From Microcaldota archaeon (lineage in GTDB: Archaea; Micrarchaeota; Micrarchaeia; Norongarragalinales; SBBD01), in the NCBI GenBank assembly GCA_018819225.1, contig JAHJQN010000003.1:124001-188000 (forward strand): a stretch of DNA of 64,000 nt, written 5' to 3'. Under the pieces are notes generated by a model that worked only from the letters and a program-made list of their open reading frames with translations, was not told the origin of the DNA and did not search any database. Below, in pieces: positions 57,560-64,000 of the stretch (positions within the stretch are counted from its first letter, which is position 1; the number at the start of each line of letters is the position of its first letter). The position numbers and the translations under genes were made by a program.

Positions 57560-59227
57560 TTACCCGCGTTGCACGTCAATGCGCATGCCGACCTTGTGTT
57601 CCAGTTGCTGAATGTTCGAGCCGCGCTTGCCCAGCACTTTCTTCATCTGGTGCTCGGGAACGTAAAGAATCAAGCGATCGCCCTTGATCTCGAAATCGAA
57701 GTTGTGAAGCTCCGCGTTCAAAACACGCATGATCTTGTACTCGTCCACGAATCCACCCGATGCTTCGCGCGATGGGACGGGAGCGCTTCGAGGAGAACGA
57801 TCGAAAGGGTGCGGTCTTCCCCCGCGAGGCGAACCGCGATCAAAGCGTTCCCGATGGGGAGGACGGGCATGCCGGGCTTCCTGAACCAATGGGAACACGA
57901 CGGTTTCCTCGCCCCACTTGTAGATCTGGAACTCCGGCTGCTGCGTCTGGAAATCACAGACCTCAATAATGGGCCGCGCCAAATCCTTTTCCCGCATGCC
58001 GAATGGAACCTTGACCGTAAAGCGCAAATCATATACTTTAACGATTTTACCGGCTTCCAGGAAAATGATCGTGTCAATGACTTGCGGAATCACTCCAAAA
58101 TCGATTTTTCCGAGAAAACGTTGAATCGCGTCAATGGCCTTGCTGGCGTGCACGACGCCGATCATGCCAATACCCGACAAACGCATGTCCCCGAACGTGC
58201 GGAAGTCTTCGATCTTGCGCACTTCATCAAAGACCGTGTAATCCGGGCGCACGAGCAGCAGAATGTCCGCGGCTTGCGCGAAACTGCCTTCCAACGGCGC
58301 GTACTGCGTAATCGATTTGCCGACCTGCAGGTCGCGCGGTTGCTCCAACGTCTTAATGATTTTTTTCTGGCCCGAGTAATACTCCGCTAGCGCGGTCACG
58401 AACGTGCTTTTACCGCTTCCCGGAGGACCGGCAATCACAATCCCTTCCGCCTTCTGTTTGAGGCGCTCGAACAACAGAGGCGATAAAGCGTAGTCTTCAA
58501 TGGAAAGTTTCGCAATCGGCCGTATGACGGTGAGCTCGCGCGCTTCCGAGAACGGGGGACGCGTGAACGTGATGCGGTAGTCTCCTACTTGAATCACCGT
58601 AGCCCCCTTCTTATCGATTTCAATGAAACTGTTTTCCTCCCGATTCGAGATCTCCACGGCTTCCTGAACCATTTTCTCAATGGTATCCCGAGAAATATTC
58701 TTGGAATCGATTTCCATCAGTTGAAAATTGCCCGGCAAGCCGATCTTCGCTTGCGGAATACAGTTTTCCTTCAAGTGGACGCTCATCGTATTCTTTTCCT
58801 TGAAGTATTTCTCGAACGAGAGCTTCACATCCGAAACCACGGGCTTCAAGTACTCGACCTCAAGGCCTTCGGCCTCCGCCACCTCCGCTTGCACGCGGTC
58901 CGTGGTCATGAGCGTCGCCTTCAAATCCTTGGCGAGCTTGCGAATGTTCGCGTCAATGGCGCCGAGTTGCGCGTGCTCGATCTCGTAAGGCGTCGGCCGG
59001 TCGCCCTCGAAATGCAACGTGAGCTTGTGCGTCTTCCGAAGCTCGTGCAGCTTCTTGATTTCTTTCAGACCCGCGAATCCGACTTCCTTTCCAAGATTCG
59101 CCTGGTGCTCGAGTTCGGCAAGAGAGCTATTGGCGATGATGATCTCTGTTGCTTCCGACGTGCGCTTGACCATCTCCGTAATGCGTCCGTCAATCAGTAC
59201 CCCCGTATCGGGGACAATGCTTTTCAT
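57560..59227 (-). CDS. PINA-type PIN domain/RecA-like ATPase/KH protein
   Basis: A 555-residue protein. The N-terminal PIN domain (residues 1-125) begins MKSIVPDTGVLIDGRITEM. A linker with a beta-rich segment leads to a VirB11/PilT-like ATPase with Walker A AGPPGSGKSTF near 275 and Walker B-like DYTVFDEVRK. An Arg/Pro/Ser-rich hinge at about 440-480 is followed by a KH domain (VPEHQMKKVLGKRGSNIQQL). The crenarchaeal PINA protein of this architecture is a hexameric Holliday-junction-migrating ATPase. The ATG overlaps the upstream stop as ATGA. Confidence 0.93.
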   Translation of the reverse strand: MKSIVPDTGVLIDGRITEMVKRTSEATEIIIANSSLAELEHQANLGKEVGFAGLKEIKKLHELRKTHKLTLHFEGDRPTPYEIEHAQLGAIDANIRKLAKDLKATLMTTDRVQAEVAEAEGLEVEYLKPVVSDVKLSFEKYFKEKNTMSVHLKENCIPQAKIGLPGNFQLMEIDSKNISRDTIEKMVQEAVEISNREENSFIEIDKKGATVIQVGDYRITFTRPPFSEARELTVIRPIAKLSIEDYALSPLLFERLKQKAEGIVIAGPPGSGKSTFVTALAEYYSGQKKIIKTLEQPRDLQVGKSITQYAPLEGSFAQAADILLLVRPDYTVFDEVRKIEDFRTFGDMRLSGIGMIGVVHASKAIDAIQRFLGKIDFGVIPQVIDTIIFLEAGKIVKVYDLRFTVKVPFGMREKDLARPIIEVCDFQTQQPEFQIYKWGEETVVFPLVQEARHARPPHRERFDRGSPRGGRPHPFDRSPRSAPVPSREASGGFVDEYKIMRVLNAELHNFDFEIKGDRLILYVPEHQMKKVLGKRGSNIQQLEHKVGMRIDVQRG

Positions 59228-59562
59228 TCCTTTTTCACCTTTGAATCGTCGGGCCGTTCTTTTGCGTTCCACCAATAGAAAACCGCTTTTCCGCGTTTCT
59301 TGCGGATCACCCGGTTTTCATTGACGGCTCGGTCGAGACACCACTTGATTTTTCCGTATAAGGAGGGAATGCCTTTTCTCCACTGAGAAAACGGTTTTCC
59401 CAAAATCTCGTGTTCCTTGACCTCGAATCGCACGACCAGCAAGCCCATGAGCGTGTACGCGTTATGCGGATCGCTGCGCAACGTTTCCATCACCTTGTCG
59501 CAGACGCTCGTGCGCTCCAGTTCCTTCACCGGAAGCTTGATCGTGAGACTCAATACAAACAC
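59224..59562 (-). CDS. Winged-helix-like small protein, partner of the PINA gene
   Basis: A 112-residue protein. The segment AYTLMGLLVVRFEVKEHEIL followed by YGKIKWCLDRAVNENRVIRKKRGKAVFYWW looks like a winged helix in which the last two strands form the wing. It is translationally coupled to the PINA-like gene (ATGA overlap). A cluster of TTGTTAA half-sites lies upstream, so it may be an autoregulator. The family is not recognised with certainty. Confidence 0.65.
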   Translation of the reverse strand: MFVLSLTIKLPVKELERTSVCDKVMETLRSDPHNAYTLMGLLVVRFEVKEHEILGKPFSQWRKGIPSLYGKIKWCLDRAVNENRVIRKKRGKAVFYWWNAKERPDDSKVKKE

Positions 59563-59583
59563 CCTTCAATTACAATGTAATTA

Positions 59584-59629
59584 TTGTTAACCTTGTTAAT
59601 GTTAACAACATTTATAAGGTTATTGTTAA
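59584..59629. promoter_or_regulatory. TTGTTAA repeat cluster with perfect palindrome
   Basis: TTGTTAATGTTAACAA (59593-59608, shown without flanks) is a perfect 7-2-7 inverted repeat. Further TTGTTAA half-sites are at 59584-59590 and 59623-59629. The TATA-like TTTATAA at 59611-59617 sits among them, between the PINA operon and the neighbouring membrane-protein gene. Confidence 0.5.
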
Positions 59630-59632
59630 AGG

Positions 59633-60061
59633 TTAGTCGTCCTGAAGCTCGTCGTCAAAATACGTGGTAACGATGGCAGCCACTAAGAACAACAAGCCCA
59701 GTGCGAGCGGGGTATAATACTCGGGATTCAAGCCCTCGCCTTGCAGAAACAAATACGTGGCGCCTGCAAAGAAAAGGAAGGAGAGAACGTACAGAATGGG
59801 CTGGAGCGTCGCCCCAAACATGTCCACGTCATCCGGTATCTCGCCTTCGACCCACGAGGGCCAGATGATTTCCTGAATCAAATAGAAGGCTTCATAGTAA
59901 ACGTAATAGAGAACCGCAAACCCCGCTACCAATAAGATAACGAAACCCCAGTTCGCCGCAACAGGCAATAGTTTTTTCAGGATCGAGCGGACCGCTACGG
60001 CGAACGCTACGTATAACACGATGAAACCAAGGGGTTTGACGAAGTGCTCCCAATCCACCAT
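59633..60061 (-). CDS. Four-helix membrane protein of unknown function
   Basis: A 142-residue protein with predicted helices at about residues 9-27, 36-56, 86-105 and 117-135 and an acidic C-terminus (YFDDELQDD). An acidic outer loop (VEGEIPDDVDMFG) lies between helices 2 and 3. It is upstream of the PINA operon in the same direction. No family recognised. Confidence 0.6.
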   Translation of the reverse strand: MVDWEHFVKPLGFIVLYVAFAVAVRSILKKLLPVAANWGFVILLVAGFAVLYYVYYEAFYLIQEIIWPSWVEGEIPDDVDMFGATLQPILYVLSFLFFAGATYLFLQGEGLNPEYYTPLALGLLFLVAAIVTTYFDDELQDD

Positions 60062-60131
60062 AGTCTTATCCTGAAACTAAGCACGAAAAGACGCTATTAT
60101 AAGCTACCGACGCGCTGGAGAGCATGGAATT

Positions 60132-60191
60132 ATGCAAATAGGATACAGCGATGAAAAGTTCCGTTTCAAAATAGAAATGGATGGGGTATGA
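60132..60191 (+). CDS. Possible 19-residue micro-peptide
   Basis: ATG at 60132 encodes a short charged peptide (MQIGYSDEKFRFKIEMDGV). A TATA-like CTATTATAAGC lies at 60092-60102. Its stop overlaps the next micro-frame as ATGATG, an operon-like junction. Too short for a firm coding call. Confidence 0.3.
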   Translation: MQIGYSDEKFRFKIEMDGV

Positions 60192-60274
60192 TGAAAGCCG
60201 CACGAATCCGACTGTTGATGCCGGCATTAGCCGGAGCACAGACTTACGCCGGAAGAAAAACCAGCGAATACTAG
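60188..60274 (+). CDS. Possible 28-residue micro-peptide
   Basis: Overlaps the preceding micro-frame. It encodes a basic, mildly hydrophobic peptide (MMKAARIRLLMPALAGAQTY then AGRKTSEY). Two bases separate its stop from the convergent exonuclease gene. Coding status uncertain. Confidence 0.35.
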   Translation: MMKAARIRLLMPALAGAQTYAGRKTSEY

Positions 60275-60276
60275 GC

Positions 60277-60822
60277 CTAACCTTGTTCCTTGAATCGCTT
60301 TAGGCAATCTGGAAGCTCCTTGTAGAGCCAAGCGCTGAATTCCGTGAACGCTTCCGTTTCGTTTTTGATGTATGCTTCGATAGACACATAGTCTTTTTTG
60401 GAGTACCAGAGTGGGACTTGACTGCCGTCTCCTGCTTTTTTGGTCAACTTATTAAGTCCAGAGCCTTTGAACTCGCCGTTATTCATAATTACTCCGCAAA
60501 CTCTCAAGTCAAGGAATGGTTTGTTTAGAATATCTACAGGATGCAGGCTATGGAGTGCGCATCGTTCTCTAAGGAAATTGTGCTCGAAACCCAGGTTATA
60601 GCCAACTGGAACAAACGTGAACGGGTAATCGTCAGTTATTCGAGAATCCTTCAGAAAGGTCTCTAAAATGGATTTCTCGGAAGACTTCCATTCCTTGAGT
60701 ATCTTCAGTTCGCCAATAGGCTTGCCCGTATTCCTATGAAGTTCTTGGTACTGGATAGTGATGATTTTGTCCTTCTTAGGATTCAAGCCAGTAGTCTCAA
60801 TATCTAGGTAAAAAGTCGGCAT
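60277..60822 (-). CDS. DEDD-family 3'-5' exonuclease-like protein
   Basis: A 181-residue RNase-H-fold protein. Exo I is FYLDIETTGLNP (catalytic Asp and Glu). Exo II is probably GYNLGFEHNFL region or the later DLRVCG segment. A C-terminal acidic/tyrosine stretch (KKDYVSIEAYIKNE) could carry Exo III. It resembles DnaQ-like proofreading or RNA-trimming exonucleases. Base composition here turns AT-richer than in the rest of the window, marking the start of the accessory segment. Confidence 0.75.
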   Translation of the reverse strand: MPTFYLDIETTGLNPKKDKIITIQYQELHRNTGKPIGELKILKEWKSSEKSILETFLKDSRITDDYPFTFVPVGYNLGFEHNFLRERCALHSLHPVDILNKPFLDLRVCGVIMNNGEFKGSGLNKLTKKAGDGSQVPLWYSKKDYVSIEAYIKNETEAFTEFSAWLYKELPDCLKRFKEQG

Positions 60823-60899
60823 ACCGTTCCCCTTAGCGAATTAGCATCCAAGCGTTAAAAATACGGTTGGAAGGAAGGCGTACAGCTCGTTTGAAAGAC

Positions 60900-60948
60900 T
60901 TTTTTAGCAAGAATGCGAGTTTTTTAGCAGAAACCTAGTTCTTTAGCA
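60900..60948. repeat. Three phased TTTTTTAGCA direct repeats
   Basis: TTTTTTAGCA at 60900-60909 and 60920-60929, and TTCTTTAGCA at 60939-60948, spaced 20 and 19 bp. They lie in the 205-bp gap upstream of the caspase-like operon and could be a regulator binding array. A CAATATAAAA TATA-like sequence follows near 60968. Confidence 0.5.
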
Positions 60949-61027
60949 AAGCCCAGCAAGAGCATATCAATATAAAACCCAAACTAGTTAGGTGTGTTGG
61001 TTGTACCCTTAGGTAGGATTGCTTCAA

Positions 61028-61234
61028 ATGGAGTCGCTTAGAACGCGGTTCTTGAAAACGTACGTATCAGTTCCCCTCAGTTATAGGGACGAAATTATCG
61101 CTATTGTTCAAATCAATGGGAAAGACCGCCCAGTATCGTGGGCTGCGGCGTACATAGAAGTACTCAATTCTACGCAACAGGGTAAGGAAATCCTTAAAAG
61201 AATGAACGAACTGAATTTACTAGGAGGTGATTAA
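61028..61234 (+). CDS. Small helical protein, first gene of the caspase-like operon
   Basis: A 68-residue protein (MESLRTRFLKTYVSVPLSYR, with INGKDRPVSWAAAYIEVLNS in the middle). The pattern is two helices flanking a short strand with a conserved-looking W-A-A-Y segment. The function is not known. It is 1 nt from the next gene, whose ribosome-binding site AGGAGGTGA lies over its last codons. Confidence 0.65.
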   Translation: MESLRTRFLKTYVSVPLSYRDEIIAIVQINGKDRPVSWAAAYIEVLNSTQQGKEILKRMNELNLLGGD

Positions 61235-61235
61235 T

Positions 61236-61448
61236 ATGGCTGATGAGTACGCGAAAAAGTTAATCATCGAGCGCCTCAGAAATATGCCTCCAAATGTTTC
61301 AGTTTCTATAGGCGATAATGGGACATATAGCCGAAACGAGCTAATTGAACAAGTTCGAACGGGATCGGAAATTGGATTGGAAACAATCCATGTTGAGCTT
61401 GAGTTCATAAGACAATTACCACGCTTAGCAAAACGAGTGCAGGGTTAA
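61236..61448 (+). CDS. Small protein, second gene of the caspase-like operon
   Basis: A 70-residue protein (MADEYAKKLIIERLRNMPPN, then VSVSIGDNGTYSRNELIEQV and IHVELEFIRQLP). Small proteins with a comparable IGD-x-G-Y/F-S/T-R-x-E-L-I-E-x-V pattern are familiar from bacterial accessory loci, though their role is unknown. A perfect AGGAGGTGA ribosome-binding site precedes the ATG. The stop overlaps the protease start by 1 nt (TAATG). Confidence 0.7.
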   Translation: MADEYAKKLIIERLRNMPPNVSVSIGDNGTYSRNELIEQVRTGSEIGLETIHVELEFIRQLPRLAKRVQG

Positions 61449-62086
61449 TGAAAACGTTTCTTATAACTCGGCCTAGGCATGACCCAGGCCTCCACATTCT
61501 TCATGCTTGGTCTGAAAACGTTATAACTGAAGCGATAGCGCATGGTTGGAACGTTCGCAAGGCAGATGATAAACATGCGAATAAAAAAGAAGTGCAGTCT
61601 CGATTAGCTAAAAAACCAGACTTCGTAATGTTCAACGGTCACGGCAGCGATGAATTAATTCAAGGACATAACAACGAGACGCTTGTCAACACCTCTTCGA
61701 GCAATCTTCTAAGGGGCACGATCGTATACGCACGAGCATGCAAATGCTTAAACCGCCTCGGAAGTGCGGCAATAAAAAATGACGGAAGAGCATTTATCGG
61801 CTACAAGGGAAAACTAATTGTTTGGAGCATAAATGAAGGTGCGGCTAAGCCCCTTCAGGATCCAGCAGTCGAGCCAGTGCTTACAGCTTCGAACCAAGTC
61901 CCTATAAGTATCCTTAAGGGAAATTCAGTTGAAGAAGCACTGAAAAAGTCAAAAAAGGTTGCTGAAAAAAAGATGCTTGAACTGCTTCAATCAAACGAAC
62001 CGTACAGCGCCCCTGCACTAAAGGGTTTGTTCAGTCACTATTTCTTGATTGACTTTGAAGGCGACTCTACCGCACGAGTATATTAA
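61448..62086 (+). CDS. Caspase/CHAT-like cysteine protease
   Basis: A 212-residue protein with the caspase-haemoglobinase-fold layout: strand KPDFVMFNGHGSDE with the presumed catalytic His65, then GTIVYARACKCLN with the presumed catalytic Cys98, and AFIGYKGKLI following, as in CHAT and C25-like peptidases. There is no N-terminal prodomain, membrane helix or repeat region, so recognition may depend on the two small co-encoded proteins. It lies in an AT-richer segment next to a transposase. Function in defence, programmed death or protein processing is inferred from the family only. Confidence 0.7.
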   Translation: MKTFLITRPRHDPGLHILHAWSENVITEAIAHGWNVRKADDKHANKKEVQSRLAKKPDFVMFNGHGSDELIQGHNNETLVNTSSSNLLRGTIVYARACKCLNRLGSAAIKNDGRAFIGYKGKLIVWSINEGAAKPLQDPAVEPVLTASNQVPISILKGNSVEEALKKSKKVAEKKMLELLQSNEPYSAPALKGLFSHYFLIDFEGDSTARVY

Positions 62087-62092
62087 ACGCGG

Positions 62093-62133
62093 CTCTATTT
62101 CGGGAATAGGTAGTAAGCCCACCGAATATAGAG
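62093..62133 (+). terminator. Inverted repeat after the caspase-like gene
   Basis: CTCTATTTCGG (62093-62103) and CCGAATATAGAG (62122-62133) can pair with one mismatch/bulge, 7 nt after the stop. There is no T-run, so it may be a 3'-end stabiliser rather than a terminator. The remaining gap to 62302 shows nothing I can identify. Confidence 0.35.
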
Positions 62134-62302
62134 TCAACCCCGCCAAGCCGCCCACCGTTACCAACCGTGCCCACCGAAGGAAACCTACCGCGGTTGGCCG
62201 TCTTGTTCGTCGAAAACCGAATTTATGGTCAACCAATCGAATATGCGGGCAGAAGGTATTTTGTAGGCAAAGCCCCCCTGTCCAGCCTTGCACCTTAAAT
62301 AG

Positions 62303-63520
62303 TCATTTTATGTGTAGGAGTGGCAATTTATGTGCAACGTCATTTAGGTCAATGGGAATCTTGTTCTCCTTAGCTTCGTGCACCAGAACGACCAAGTTGT
62401 GGCATAGAACTTTGGCTAAGGCCTCGTTGACCTGCGCCTGCTCGTTCCTGGAGAAGAGCCTGTTGTCGAACTTGCGTTTGAGCATGCTGAAGGTAGATTC
62501 GACGTTGCTTCGGCAGTGGTAGGCCTGCATGAATGCCTCGTTGTTGTATCTGAAGTAGTGGTACATCTTCCGCCAAGCCTGGCTAGAGAGCTTCTTGCCG
62601 GTGCTGTTGGATTTGAATGGGATGAATGGCACGACGCCCATATCCCATGCAGACTGGAGGTTCTTTCGAGAGCTATATCCTTTGTCGGCGACAACAGATT
62701 CTACGCGGAAGCCTTCAGTAGTCTCCTGGAGTAAATGCGGGAACTCCGGAGAATCACTCGAAGTTCCATCCGTGACGTTGATTGAGGTTACGATGTTTGT
62801 CTTTACCCCGCAGGCGATGTGAACCTTGATCCAATCCTTGACTCTCCGGTCTTGGTTAAAGCGGTAGTCAAACCAGCGGGAATAGAAAGCTGAAGAAAGG
62901 CCAGAGGCGTCGATGGCTATCGTATCTTCCAAACCAGCCAATGGCAAGGCTGAAATCCTAATCAAGGCTTTGAGAATCGGGGTTAGCTCGGGCTTGTTGA
63001 AGTACTTGAGAACGGTATTGAAATGGGGGGTCTTGCTCAAGTATCCTCTGCGTCTGGCGATTTCCAAGTCTGAATGAGCCCGTCTGGAAGAAAGACATTC
63101 GTATACCTTAGTAGTACAGGCAAAAAGCATTTCCCGAAGGTTTGAGGATGGTCTTCCCCGTTTGCAATCCCGCTTGTCAGGAACAAGCGAGGTAATATCC
63201 TCTAAAAATTCAAGGAAAAGGAGCTTTTCTTCAGTTTGAGCTGCATTGTAAGCAGGCCAGTCTTGAGGAAAAGTCGTGCGTTCGGGCGATGGCTCCTTTG
63301 ACTCAAAAAGCGTGTCCAACAACTCCTCTGGCGGGCTTTGAACGCCGACAAACGCGCCCAAGGTTTGTTTCGCAGCGATTCTCTCTTCAGGGGATATTGA
63401 GAATCTCCGTTTACATGACCCGCAATGATATGACTTGACTTTTCTTCCCCCATCAGACCAAACTCCGATTTGAATTGTCTTAATTGAACCGCAATACTTG
63501 CAGAATGGTGTTTCTTCCAC
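62303..63520 (-). CDS. DDE transposase with N-terminal zinc ribbon
   Basis: A 405-residue transposase. CKYCG and CGSCKRRF near the N-terminus form a zinc ribbon. The RNase-H-like core has AIDASGLSS (first Asp), VVADKGYSSRKNL (second Asp) and CRSNVESTFSMLKRKF (Glu), the DDE arrangement of IS4/IS5-type elements. Start is GTG at 63520. I could not define convincing terminal inverted repeats: TTATGTG-containing ends at about 62308 and 63531 are only weakly alike. The frame is intact, so the element may be active or recently so. Confidence 0.9.
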   Translation of the reverse strand: MEETPFCKYCGSIKTIQIGVWSDGGRKVKSYHCGSCKRRFSISPEERIAAKQTLGAFVGVQSPPEELLDTLFESKEPSPERTTFPQDWPAYNAAQTEEKLLFLEFLEDITSLVPDKRDCKRGRPSSNLREMLFACTTKVYECLSSRRAHSDLEIARRRGYLSKTPHFNTVLKYFNKPELTPILKALIRISALPLAGLEDTIAIDASGLSSAFYSRWFDYRFNQDRRVKDWIKVHIACGVKTNIVTSINVTDGTSSDSPEFPHLLQETTEGFRVESVVADKGYSSRKNLQSAWDMGVVPFIPFKSNSTGKKLSSQAWRKMYHYFRYNNEAFMQAYHCRSNVESTFSMLKRKFDNRLFSRNEQAQVNEALAKVLCHNLVVLVHEAKENKIPIDLNDVAHKLPLLHIK

Positions 63521-63599
63521 AATATCTACCCCACATAACTACATACCTATATTTGTAGGATAGATATATTTTTAAATAGATATCATCTCATGTAGATAC

Positions 63600-63758
63600 A
63601 TGGGCATAATGAACCAGAGAATTGATGACGAGCTGGACCAGCGCTTCAGGGAAGAGGTCGCCAAGAGGTATGGATGGAAGAAAGGGAACTTGAAGAAAGC
63701 GCTTGAAGAAGCTATTAATGCGTGGGTAGGCCAGAAAGAGAAAGCCATGAGAAAATAG
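63600..63758 (+). CDS. Ribbon-helix-helix DNA-binding protein
   Basis: A 52-residue protein, MGIMNQRIDDELDQRFREEV then KRYGWKKGNLKKALEEAINAW, matching the RHH pattern of archaeal antitoxin-like or element-encoded repressors. An AT-rich promoter region with TATATTTTTAAATAG lies at about 63566-63580. It is divergent from the transposase across 79 bp and converges immediately on the partial gene at the right edge. Confidence 0.65.
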   Translation: MGIMNQRIDDELDQRFREEVAKRYGWKKGNLKKALEEAINAWVGQKEKAMRK

Positions 63759-64000
63759 TTACGACTTCTTGCGAAGAATCATTGTTAGATTATCCAATAA
63801 GTCAACGTCCCGCGTAATCTCGTCATACTTGGTTTTGAACTCTTCGACCGTAGATGCGGATTCTATCGCAATTAATACGGCTGTGGCCTTGAAAATATGA
63901 TAAACAAGGCCTGGAAGCCTCGCTTGGCTATGGGCAAACGCATATGAAGGATTAAGGGAATTAATGAGTAATACTTTTTTCCGTGAATCAAAAACAACCT
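63759..64000 (-). CDS. Protein of unknown function, C-terminal fragment
   Basis: The last 80 residues of a leftward gene that continues beyond the window. It includes SRKKVLLINSLNPSYAFAHS and a helical end (VEEFKTKYDEITRDVDLLDN) finishing LRKKS. It touches the RHH gene end to end. No family can be assigned from this fragment. Confidence 0.5.
   Translation of the reverse strand, partial: VVFDSRKKVLLINSLNPSYAFAHSQARLPGLVYHIFKATAVLIAIESASTVEEFKTKYDEITRDVDLLDNLTMILRKKS

Noticed and set aside
62303..63531. A complete insertion sequence with defined terminal inverted repeats
   Set aside because: The transposase is clear but the two ends share only a weak TTATGTG match, and no target-site duplication could be fixed by eye.

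Overview
The window is from an archaeon. Archaeal markers are an RNA polymerase Rpo7 (RpoE') and Spt4 block, S24e and S27ae, a Sec61-beta (SecG) gene, deoxyhypusine synthase, archaeal adenylate kinase, an archaeal asparagine synthetase related to AsnRS, class III (pilin-type) signal peptides, AT-rich TATA boxes about 25-40 nt upstream of starts, intron-bearing tRNA genes and a C/D-box sRNA. Many short genes, many small membrane proteins and a bacterial-type GAPDH fit a DPANN-type lineage (Diapherotrites- or Micrarchaeota-like). That placement is an inference from gene content, not a phylogeny.

Layout. 0-7 kb: N-terminus of a probable type II/IV secretion ATPase, a membrane-anchored Ig-like protein, Rad50, and an operon of a lipocalin-like protein, deoxyhypusine synthase and a membrane protein. 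7-9 kb: C/D-box sRNA, SpeD-like protein, RelE-type toxin-antitoxin pair. 9-17 kb: surface glycosylation block (GT2, two GT39-like transferases, phosphomannomutase, rhomboid protease) around a Bat-type HTH regulator and a phosphohistidine-swivel protein. 17-22 kb: membrane-tethered winged-helix regulator with two helically phased palindromes, a HAD phosphatase and second swivel protein, an EF-Tu-like pseudo-GTPase, tRNA-Leu, and tRNA-Glu with a T-loop insertion. 22-37 kb: third GT39, peroxiredoxin, SDR, PLD nuclease, GNAT, GAPDH, SecG, a stand-alone swivel domain, thioredoxin, MBL hydrolase, glutamate dehydrogenase, HD hydrolase. 37-44 kb: lipoprotein, CPBP protease, four class III signal-peptide adhesin/pilin-like proteins, adenylate kinase, tRNA-Lys with two insertions. 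44-48 kb: PIN protein, H+-pyrophosphatase, rpoE, spt4, rps24e, rps27ae. 48-52 kb: asparagine synthetase divergent from an AsnC/Lrp regulator, followed by a second Bat-HTH plus swivel pair. 52-60 kb: PfkB kinase, beta-CASP ribonuclease, double ABC permease, PINA-type PIN-ATPase-KH protein. 60-64 kb: AT-richer accessory segment with an exonuclease, a three-gene operon ending in a caspase/CHAT-like protease, a DDE transposase and an RHH protein.

Most notable are: (i) four phosphohistidine-swivel proteins without an ATP-grasp partner, two of them directly behind paralogous Bat-type regulators; (ii) the small-protein/caspase-like operon; (iii) five loci where a 40-80 bp core ending in a GGTCG-type hairpin is flanked by imperfect direct copies of a local gene end or promoter (two tRNAs, rps27ae, an HD gene, a permease promoter); (iv) unusual insertions in tRNA-Lys and tRNA-Glu; (v) a membrane regulator whose operator also appears upstream of a secreted-protein gene.
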